Source: a virus. Taken from it: a DNA stretch of 36,233 nucleotides. Below are positions 12,816-18,414 of the stretch, in pieces. The stretch is from positions 1 through 36,233 of IMG/VR virus record IMGVR_UViG_3300028025_002671, one strand, 5' to 3'. Position 1 is the stretch's first letter. Every line of letters starts with the position of its first letter. The notes beneath the pieces were generated by a model. That model saw only the letters and a program-made list of their open reading frames with translations. It did no database searches and was not told where the DNA came from. The position numbers were made by a program, and so were the translations under genes.

Positions 12816-13114
12816 GTAAAGAAGCAATGAAGCTGGCGCTTGCTTATATGCAGCAATCAGGATTTCAAGTAGGTGTGAATGAGGTTGTTACTGCGCTCAA
12901 AGAAGCACTAAACCATTGCGAGGACAACCTCGATATGGTCAAGCAAGAGCAGGGTGAGCCTGTGGCTGCAACCGATACTCAAATATCGTATGAAGCACAC
13001 GCCGAAGACCCGCTAGATTGGAATGATTTAAATTTCAAAGAATGTTGGCACGAAGGTTTTTCTGCTGGATTTAGAGCCGCAGAAACATTCCACAAAATTG
13101 GGGTATCTAAATGA
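12812..13114 (+). CDS. Small phage protein with a KQEQGEPVA linker
   Basis: The 100-residue protein overlaps the helicase stop by ATGA. A helical N terminus (KLALAYMQQSGF, VVTALKEAL) leads to KQEQGEPVA near residues 44-52, then an acidic region and FSAGFRAAETFHK. The same nine residues, encoded by an identical 27-bp DNA stretch, occur in the next gene. This linker is widespread in variable phage proteins of the Ea22/Eae kind. Function is unknown. Confidence 0.75.
   Translation: MSKEAMKLALAYMQQSGFQVGVNEVVTALKEALNHCEDNLDMVKQEQGEPVAATDTQISYEAHAEDPLDWNDLNFKECWHEGFSAGFRAAETFHKIGVSK
12940..12966 (+). repeat. 27-bp direct repeat, copy 1 (copy 2 at 13230-13256)
   Basis: An identical 27-bp DNA stretch occurs at 13230-13256 in the next gene, in the same reading frame, encoding KQEQGEPVA in both. 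The flanking codons differ, so this is a short shared module and not a recent whole-gene duplication. Confidence 0.95.
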
Positions 13115-13491
13115 ATGATCGTCAAAGACTTGAAGCCATCATCAGAGTGATCGGTCAATACCTGCCTCCTGATGGCACACCCATCAACGATGCAATGTCA
13201 GAAATCATTTCGCTGGTAGACCCTTTACCCAAGCAAGAGCAGGGTGAGCCTGTGGCGTGGACACTTGATAGCCTTGAGCAAGAAATTTACGCAAACACAC
13301 GAACGTTTGTATCTCTTAATGTTATGGAATGGTTGCTTACTCGATTGAACACCACACCACAACAACGCACATGGGTTGGACTGACGGAACAAGAACAAGG
13401 CGCAATCATGGAAAGTTTAAACGCATACGGCACAAATCTCTATCATTTTGCCAACGCCCTTGAAGCCAAACTCAAGGAGAAGAACACATGA
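13111..13491 (+). CDS. Ea22-like modular small protein with a KQEQGEPVAW linker
   Basis: The 126-residue protein has an N-terminal helical part (RQRLEAIIRVIGQYLP), the KQEQGEPVAW linker near residues 41-50, and a C-terminal part with TWVGLTEQEQGAI. The linker followed by WxGLTxQE is a pattern seen in many mosaic phage accessory proteins. ATG 13111 overlaps the previous stop. Function is unknown. Confidence 0.75.
   Translation: MNDRQRLEAIIRVIGQYLPPDGTPINDAMSEIISLVDPLPKQEQGEPVAWTLDSLEQEIYANTRTFVSLNVMEWLLTRLNTTPQQRTWVGLTEQEQGAIMESLNAYGTNLYHFANALEAKLKEKNT
13230..13256 (+). repeat. 27-bp direct repeat, copy 2 (copy 1 at 12940-12966)
   Basis: Identical to 12940-12966. It could serve as a short patch for recombination between neighbouring small genes, giving in-frame fusions. 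Confidence 0.95.
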
Positions 13492-13673
13492 AAACAGTAT
13501 GGGCCAAAGTACAAAGCTGGGTGGCCCCGCCGCCAGAGCCTAAGCCAGTACGCAAACAGTATGTGAAAGGACCGCGGGGGCCAATGAAAGCCCACACAGA
13601 GTACACCATGGAGCAGGCCATGCGTGACATTGACACAGGCAAAGCAAGGAAGAAAAAACGTGAAACGAATTGA
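13488..13673 (+). CDS. Small basic protein of unknown function
   Basis: The 61-residue product follows AAGGAG at 8 bases and overlaps the previous gene. It has a Pro-rich stretch (APPPEPKPVRK) and a Lys/Arg-rich end (KARKKKRETN). Strong basicity suggests nucleic-acid binding. Confidence 0.7.
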   Translation: MKTVWAKVQSWVAPPPEPKPVRKQYVKGPRGPMKAHTEYTMEQAMRDIDTGKARKKKRETN

Positions 13674-13821
13674 CCTATACAAACAAAAGCTCAAGGCCGC
13701 AAAGGCTGAGCTACCGATGCGCAGACGCCAGCACAACGCGGCGTCACGTCACCTGATTAAAACGCTGAACACTATTACCGAACTGGAGCACAAAATACAT
13801 GACTACTTGGCGAAGCATTAA
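13660..13821 (+). CDS. Small basic helical protein, GTG start
   Basis: The 53-residue product is chosen from GTG 13660, which has AAGGA 9 bases upstream; an ATG at 13624 in the same frame lies deep inside the previous gene. It is a basic helix-rich peptide (KQKLKAAKAELPMRRRQHNA) with a second helix TLNTITELEHKIHDYLAK. Function is unknown. Confidence 0.6.
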   Translation: MKRIDLYKQKLKAAKAELPMRRRQHNAASRHLIKTLNTITELEHKIHDYLAKH

Positions 13822-13984
13822 CCACACCCTGAGCAGCAAGACTGAAGCCGAAGTGCTTGAGATGTTAGATGCTGAGCGCAACGGCGCAAAGCGCATCACC
13901 ATCCTTGAGCGCCTGCACCAGCGCTACACCACCCTACGCGCTGCGCGAGAGCGCATTGAGATCATGAAGGAGGCCACGAAATGA
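13799..13984 (+). CDS. Small helical protein of unknown function
   Basis: The 61-residue product overlaps the previous gene by 23 bp and the next by ATGA. It appears to be two charged helices (EAEVLEMLDAERNG and LRAARERIEIMKEA). No family was recognised. Confidence 0.65.
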   Translation: MTTWRSINHTLSSKTEAEVLEMLDAERNGAKRITILERLHQRYTTLRAARERIEIMKEATK

Positions 13985-14175
13985 ACAACAGACAACTACA
14001 AGATGCCATCGACAAAAACATAAAAATCATAGTTGAGAAAGGTACAACCTTACAGCACTACCACCCTCATTTCTACGAAAAATTTTCTGAAGCAACGCTA
14101 AAAATGATACGAGTTCAAGCAGAACGCGCTGCCATGATCACGACACCACGCATTACCCTACAGGACATCAAATGA
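13981..14175 (+). CDS. Small protein of unknown function
   Basis: The 64-residue product starts with ATGA overlap and carries a His-rich central part (LQHYHPHFYEKF). Helical segments surround it. Nothing indicates its job. Confidence 0.7.
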   Translation: MNNRQLQDAIDKNIKIIVEKGTTLQHYHPHFYEKFSEATLKMIRVQAERAAMITTPRITLQDIK

Positions 14176-14231
14176 AACCCCTCATCATCACGCTGCTGAT
14201 CTGTGCGGCCTACTATCTTGCGAAGAACTGA
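14172..14231 (+). CDS. 19-residue membrane micropeptide
   Basis: ATG 14172 overlaps the previous stop as ATGA and encodes MKPLIITLLICAAYYLAKN: one positive residue, a 13-residue hydrophobic core, then a positive end. It could insert in the inner membrane. The next membrane peptide starts one base after its stop, so the two appear to be a pair. Confidence 0.5.
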   Translation: MKPLIITLLICAAYYLAKN

Positions 14232-14232
14232 T

Positions 14233-14337
14233 ATGGACGACGTAATTAACATTGGCCTGCTGTGCCTGCTGATGGGCCTCGGCGTAATCGCTACCCTTTT
14301 CATCATCACTATCTACGTGGAGTTTTTCCTTGATTGA
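14233..14337 (+). CDS. 34-residue membrane peptide
   Basis: ATG 14233 follows the previous stop by one base. Residues 7-33 are almost entirely hydrophobic (IGLLCLLMGLGVIATLFIIT and on), long enough for one membrane span. The N terminus is acidic (MDDV). Together with the 19-residue peptide before it, it forms a two-gene membrane pair of unknown role. Confidence 0.55.
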   Translation: MDDVINIGLLCLLMGLGVIATLFIITIYVEFFLD

Positions 14338-14362
14338 TTGCCAAACAACCGAAAGAAATAGC

Positions 14363-14530
14363 ATGCCAGAATTTAAAGTGTGGAGCCGCGACAACCTTGA
14401 CAAGTTTGCCACCGACGCATACCTGAAACTGCTGGAGCAAGAAGACCTGATCCAGCAGTTGCAGTGCGATCTCAAGGACGCCATCGCGGCGTACCGTGAG
14501 CTTATTCGGCGTGGTAGTCAGCCTCAGTAA
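14363..14530 (+). CDS. Small coiled-coil-like protein, last gene of the rightward operon
   Basis: The 55-residue product starts at ATG 14363 with a weak GAAAG upstream; a TTG at 14330 in frame would overlap the previous gene. Its centre (YLKLLEQEDLIQQLQCDLKDAIAAYRELIRRG) is a charged amphipathic helix. Its 3' end overlaps the end of the convergent endolysin gene by 29 bp. Confidence 0.65.
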   Translation: MPEFKVWSRDNLDKFATDAYLKLLEQEDLIQQLQCDLKDAIAAYRELIRRGSQPQ

Positions 14531-14954
14531 GGATACCAGGCTTGTACTTGTTCTCGGGCCTGTAGATCGTCAGCTTTTGCTGGCGCATCTCAGGCGCAAA
14601 CGAGATGTGCATCCAACGCCCGTATTCGTGGATCATCTGGTCAAACTTGATGCCGAGCTCTTCGACCTTCTGGCAGAGCTGAATGGGTGTCAAAGTCGAG
14701 GACGACACGTCAATAGCAAATCCATCCATGTGGCTAGACACTTTGCTGCCACCCACCGCGACGTTCACTTCAGGCAGACGCAACCATGAGTTGATGCGCA
14801 GCGGGCCCGTGACGGCGCGTAGCGGCTCCAGACAAGCAGCGGCGTGCTTCATGTTCTCCAACTGCACCGTGCTGGGCTGGTTGTTGATGCCCATGCGCAC
14901 AGCTGTCTCGCTGTAGGTCGCCTCTTCAAGTGTGAAATGCTCACTCAGTTGCAT
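14502..14954 (-). CDS. Endolysin, M15-family peptidase
   Basis: The 150-residue enzyme (from the second ATG, 14954, which has GGAG at a better distance than 14957) fits the M15_3 D-Ala-D-Ala peptidase family that cuts peptidoglycan cross-links. Zinc ligands are visible, numbered from the first ATG: His76 and Asp83 in SSHMDGFAIDV, and His117 in GRWMHISF, with Glu111 as probable catalytic base. There is no signal peptide, so it should need the holin to reach the wall. It is the last gene of the late operon. Confidence 0.88.
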   Translation of the reverse strand: MQLSEHFTLEEATYSETAVRMGINNQPSTVQLENMKHAAACLEPLRAVTGPLRINSWLRLPEVNVAVGGSKVSSHMDGFAIDVSSSTLTPIQLCQKVEELGIKFDQMIHEYGRWMHISFAPEMRQQKLTIYRPENKYKPGILTEADYHAE

Positions 14955-15186
14955 CATCTGACTCCGTTGCGTTGTTTAATTTAATAGCTGCCAGCCAACC
15001 GATAAAGCCGCCGATGATGGTGCTAAACGCTGGGGCAATAATTGGAAAGATGTCTTTGTTGTCAATCACGCTGTTGGGCATGAACAGACCACCGAGCAAG
15101 CTCATGGTCATGCACAGAATGACAAAGCACAAAGTCGTTGCCATCATGCGGGCGATAAAAATAATTTCTTTTTGAAATTCATTCAT
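14941..15186 (-). CDS. Two-span membrane protein, holin-like
   Basis: The 81-residue product is chosen from ATG 15186, which overlaps the upstream holin stop as ATGA; an earlier ATG at 15249 lies inside the holin gene. Two hydrophobic spans are seen, about residues 12-36 (MMATTLCFVILCMTMSLLGG) and 48-70 (APAFSTIIGGFIGWLAAI). The last part is acidic. Its place between holin and endolysin makes a holin or antiholin role likely. Confidence 0.7.
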   Translation of the reverse strand: MNEFQKEIIFIARMMATTLCFVILCMTMSLLGGLFMPNSVIDNKDIFPIIAPAFSTIIGGFIGWLAAIKLNNATESDDATE

Positions 15187-15626
15187 TTTTTCATCACTTT
15201 CTCTAATGTTCGTCCACCGAAATAAAAGGACATTACAAGCATTCCCCACTGGCCGAGCAGCTCGACATACGCGCCCCTGGTTTCAAGGCCAAAGATCGAC
15301 GCAACAGCAAAACCGCTGTAGGCCAGCAAAAGGAATATCAGTGTCGCTGGACGGATGTTCTTGGACAGCCAAGAATCAGAAGACATGTCAGCCTTCAAGC
15401 GTTCCGTCAAATTGTTTTGTTCGGTCTTGTAAAACTCCAGCTCTAACTCTTGGAGTTTCTGGGCAGCAGTTGGGTCGCTGGCGATGGCCTTAGCCACCGC
15501 CTCCACGCTGTCTCCCACACCAAGGCGATTAGCAATGGCGCTAATAGCAGCACCACCAAGAGGACCAGCAACAGCAGTTGCGAGAGTGGGCGCAAAACCC
15601 TTAAGAAGTCCGAGTAGGTCATTCAC
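15183..15626 (-). CDS. Holin, three-transmembrane superfamily
   Basis: The 147-residue protein matches the three-span phage holin family: an N-terminal GPLGGAAISAIANRLGVG segment, a helical DPTAAQKLQELELEF region, then NIRPATLIFLLLAYSGFAVAS and a C-terminal SFYFGGRTLEKVMKK. The start is GTG 15626, with AAGGAG 7 bases upstream. It would open the inner membrane to time lysis. Confidence 0.85.
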   Translation of the reverse strand: MNDLLGLLKGFAPTLATAVAGPLGGAAISAIANRLGVGDSVEAVAKAIASDPTAAQKLQELELEFYKTEQNNLTERLKADMSSDSWLSKNIRPATLIFLLLAYSGFAVASIFGLETRGAYVELLGQWGMLVMSFYFGGRTLEKVMKK

Positions 15627-15777
15627 TGTCTTTCTCCTTTTTAAGCTGTTCGGCGCGTTGCAGAATTATCTCCGCCTTGCGCACCGTTTTGTCAGCGTAC
15701 AGCGCCAACGCTATGGAAAACCCTAGCAGCGCGATAAGGCACGTCACGATCAATATCCAAAACCAAAATTCTTTCAT
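15619..15777 (-). CDS. Small single-span membrane protein of the lysis group
   Basis: The 52-residue product is chosen from ATG 15777, which overlaps the upstream stop as ATGA. One N-terminal span (FWFWILIVTCLIALLGFSIALAL) is followed by a charged helix (VRKAEIILQRAEQLKKEKDSE). Topology resembles a very short i-spanin or an accessory holin, but no outer-membrane partner is visible. Confidence 0.65.
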   Translation of the reverse strand: MKEFWFWILIVTCLIALLGFSIALALYADKTVRKAEIILQRAEQLKKEKDSE

Positions 15778-16475
15778 ATCGCGGAAAACAACGCCGTCAT
15801 CCACAGACCTGCTACTGTCAGCACGATCACGTACCCCAGCTTGGCCAGCAGTATTTGTTCGCGGTGTTCGTGTTGCCATGCCGTGTCTCGCTCTCGTTTG
15901 CGCTTCAATTCACGAGCCACTTCTTGCTCTTCCAAAATTTCGTCGTACTTTAGCAAAAACTCTTGGTACATGGCGCCAAGCCCCAGCGACTCTGGCGTGC
16001 CGTAGATCATTGACTGCTTGAGTTGGGCGTTTAGTTGTTTCATTTGCCACTGCATTTCAATACGGTCAATTGCACTGTCGGCCACCTTTTCTGTTGTCAA
16101 CGCCAGCTCGTCTAGTTCTTGGCAATGGATTTTGAGGTGCCTGATGGCTTCAAAGTAGACTTTGAGGTTTTCGCAGATGTCGTGGACTGCGCGGGCTTGG
16201 AACTCTTCGTAGCTGAGTTCTTGTTTGACGGGGGGCTTGGTGACTTGCTTGGCGACAGGGCTTGCAACAGGCTTAGTAGGCGCTCCCAATAGACCTTTGA
16301 CCCAGTCCCAGAGTCCTGCAACGGTGTCATACGTGTCTTTAACTTGACCCACAATGCCTTCGACTTCAGATTTAGCGTCGTCGATGAATTGCTTGCCTTC
16401 TGCAAGCATTTGGCAGCCAGCCCTGATAGCCCCGACCGCACTTTGTGCCATGAGGAGGAGACTGATAGGGTCCAC
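15774..16475 (-). CDS. Helical protein with a C-terminal membrane anchor
   Basis: The 233-residue protein starts at GTG 16475, just after the upstream stop. It has N-terminal amphipathic helices, a Pro/Lys-rich linker near 66-85 (PTKPVASPVAKQVTKPPVKQ), a long charged helical stretch to about 205, and a membrane span at about 212-233. Similar proteins lie beside lysis genes in other podophages; it may be a virion or lysis accessory protein. No enzyme motif is seen. Confidence 0.7.
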   Translation of the reverse strand: MDPISLLLMAQSAVGAIRAGCQMLAEGKQFIDDAKSEVEGIVGQVKDTYDTVAGLWDWVKGLLGAPTKPVASPVAKQVTKPPVKQELSYEEFQARAVHDICENLKVYFEAIRHLKIHCQELDELALTTEKVADSAIDRIEMQWQMKQLNAQLKQSMIYGTPESLGLGAMYQEFLLKYDEILEEQEVARELKRKRERDTAWQHEHREQILLAKLGYVIVLTVAGLWMTALFSAI

Positions 16476-16477
16476 AT

Positions 16478-16675
16478 TTAGATGCCTAACAACTTCTTGA
16501 TGAATTCAGCCGCCACGCCTGGGCCAAGTAGCACAGCCAAGATAACCACATACAGCAGATATTCAATCTTGGTCATGCGCTTTTCGCCAGACGTAAGCTG
16601 ACCATCTATGCGGCTGTAACGCTCGGCACAGATGGCTTCATGCACTGCCAACTTTGTCTCAACAGAATCACTCAT
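16478..16675 (-). CDS. Small membrane protein of the lysis group
   Basis: The 65-residue protein has a soluble N terminus (ETKLAVHEAICAERYSRIDG), a KRMTK turn, and one span, YLLYVVILAVLLGPGVAAEF. This soluble-helix-plus-anchor layout is frequent in phage lysis or hemolysin-XhlA-like proteins. It overlaps the preceding gene by 8 bp. Confidence 0.7.
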   Translation of the reverse strand: MSDSVETKLAVHEAICAERYSRIDGQLTSGEKRMTKIEYLLYVVILAVLLGPGVAAEFIKKLLGI

Positions 16676-16826
16676 CTGCTGGCTCTGGCGTGTTGCCTTC
16701 TTCCAGCCATTTTAAATATTCTGGCGCGGTTACAAGACAAGACTCAACCATGCCGTTGTCTAAAGTGCAAAATACCGTTTGCACTTCTTGGCTAGGAAGT
16801 AAAGGCAAAAGTTTCCACGTTGTCAT
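16668..16826 (-). CDS. 52-residue protein coupled to the tail fibre gene
   Basis: ATG 16826 overlaps the fibre stop as ATGA and opens MTTWKLLPLLPSQEVQTVFC..., ending EYLKWLEEGNTPEPADE. The EYLxWLxEGNTPEPAD ending is recalled from short proteins and fibre tails that follow phage tail fibre genes, so it may be a fibre chaperone or cap. The frame fills an otherwise empty 150-bp gap. Confidence 0.7.
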   Translation of the reverse strand: MTTWKLLPLLPSQEVQTVFCTLDNGMVESCLVTAPEYLKWLEEGNTPEPADE

Positions 16827-18412
16827 AGCTCTTGTCCAGTTGTGTAAAAGGTTGATGTTCCGCTACTTGAATAGAGTCTTCCGCTAGTTGCAACAGTCAT
16901 ACCACCGCCGCCTGAACCAGAACTACTTACTAAAAGATTTGTTGGTGTTGCACTAGCAAAAGTAACAGCACCTGTGCCACCATTGCCAGAACCATAACTG
17001 TTAAAAACCCAAGAAGCAGAAGACACAATCCCAGTTGGAGCTACGCGCCCTGTCACTGGTAAAGAAATGCTAGTCTGACCAACCGAAGCAGTAGCCGCCG
17101 CACCAATACCTACATCACCCCCCGCGCTAGAAAATGCAACACAATACCGTTGACACAAAGCCAACTCAGTGGAATACGGGCGGTAGTCAAAGCTCGTTGC
17201 TGTTGAGCCTTTTTCTAGTTGAACGCCTGTGATGTAGAAGGTGGCTCCGTTTGTACCGACTACGCTGGTTGCGCCTGTTGCAGACACATAATTATTTGCT
17301 GACCAAGAGCCAGCAGTTCCGCTGTATGTCGTACCAGCACCAAGATTAAAAATAACTTGTATGCCAATACCGTTGTTAGTCACCCATGTTCCTGATGTAT
17401 CGCCAGCAATAGTTACTGTTTTTAACTCCCAAGTATTTGCTGCGCTAATTGTGTATGTAAACGGATAACTTCTATCGTTTGTTGCATTTCTTAAAGCGCC
17501 TCCAAAAGTTCCAGTAAGGCTGGAATAAGCCCAAAAAGAAATCGTAATTGTTTTTGCGCTTGCAGTACCCCAAGATAAATCTGCTGTGTTATATCCTTCA
17601 ATGTATTCAGCTATGTTAAAAAATTCTCCAGCGCCTACAGAATAAGCAGATAATGAAGTGCAAGCAAGATAATTACTAAAACCAGCACCAACCCTTGTTG
17701 CGTAACCAGTTTCGGTTGCAGATGGTGTTTGTTGGACGCTAAATTTAGATGTTACTGACAGGTTGGCTTTCCATCTATCAAGAACATAGTTGCTTGTTGT
17801 AGGAGTAACACTAGCCCCCGCATTACGCTGGTCAATCACCATCGCACCATTGATGATGCGGTTCTTGAAGCCATAGTAGCCAGTGGTTGTGCCTGTACCG
17901 CCGTTAGCCTGTGGCAACACGCCCGTGACACCTGTAGTTAAAGGAAGCCCTGTGGATGTGCTTAACACAGCAGAAAATGAACCATCAACCGTGACATCAG
18001 ACTCAAAAGTCACAGGTTCTGTAAAGTCTGCGGTGCTTTCAAAGATCGCATTGCCAGTGACGTTTAGGGTCGTAAAGGTTCCTGCGTTTGGCGTACCGCT
18101 TCCGATTGGAGGTGGAGACGCAAACGACTCTGATGTCAGCGGTACGGAGATGTAATCAACCGTGTACAGCGTAACTTCTGCTGGCGTTTTAAGAATGAAT
18201 TTGTATGTCTCGGTGTTAAGCAACCACACGTTAGCCTGCCCATTGGAATCCAAAATGACAGGGTTGGTGTTGGTGGTCGTGCCAGTGTTGTCCACGTACG
18301 TGGCCAGAGGCGTCGTAGTGCCCGCGGCGTACGTGTACAGCTTACCGCCGACGAGCGGCAGCCCGTCAGTGCCGAAGAACTGTAGCTTTGGTGGGGGTGA
18401 TAGTGATGCCAT
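16823..18412 (-). CDS. Tail fibre protein
   Basis: The 529-residue protein starts with a common phage fibre N terminus (PPPKLQFFGTDGLPLVGGKL and a TNPVILDSNGQANVWL strand) that likely binds the tail. A linker with tail-fibre-type TFTTLNVTGNAIFES turns follows. Then comes FKNRIINGAMVIDQRNAGAS...DRWKA, which in other phages opens a jelly-roll-like receptor domain. The N-terminal part is near 50% GC, while sampled stretches of the distal part (about 17400-17640) fall near 40%, suggesting exchange of the receptor-binding end. An AAGGAAA site precedes the start. Confidence 0.88.
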   Translation of the reverse strand: MASLSPPPKLQFFGTDGLPLVGGKLYTYAAGTTTPLATYVDNTGTTTNTNPVILDSNGQANVWLLNTETYKFILKTPAEVTLYTVDYISVPLTSESFASPPPIGSGTPNAGTFTTLNVTGNAIFESTADFTEPVTFESDVTVDGSFSAVLSTSTGLPLTTGVTGVLPQANGGTGTTTGYYGFKNRIINGAMVIDQRNAGASVTPTTSNYVLDRWKANLSVTSKFSVQQTPSATETGYATRVGAGFSNYLACTSLSAYSVGAGEFFNIAEYIEGYNTADLSWGTASAKTITISFWAYSSLTGTFGGALRNATNDRSYPFTYTISAANTWELKTVTIAGDTSGTWVTNNGIGIQVIFNLGAGTTYSGTAGSWSANNYVSATGATSVVGTNGATFYITGVQLEKGSTATSFDYRPYSTELALCQRYCVAFSSAGGDVGIGAAATASVGQTSISLPVTGRVAPTGIVSSASWVFNSYGSGNGGTGAVTFASATPTNLLVSSSGSGGGGMTVATSGRLYSSSGTSTFYTTGQEL

Positions 18413-18414
18413 GT

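Noticed and set aside
14172-14530. tRNA genes in the short gaps of the small-gene strings
   Set aside because: I looked for cloverleaf arms and GTTCRANNC-like T-loops by eye and saw none. A covariance-model search would be needed to exclude unusual tRNAs.
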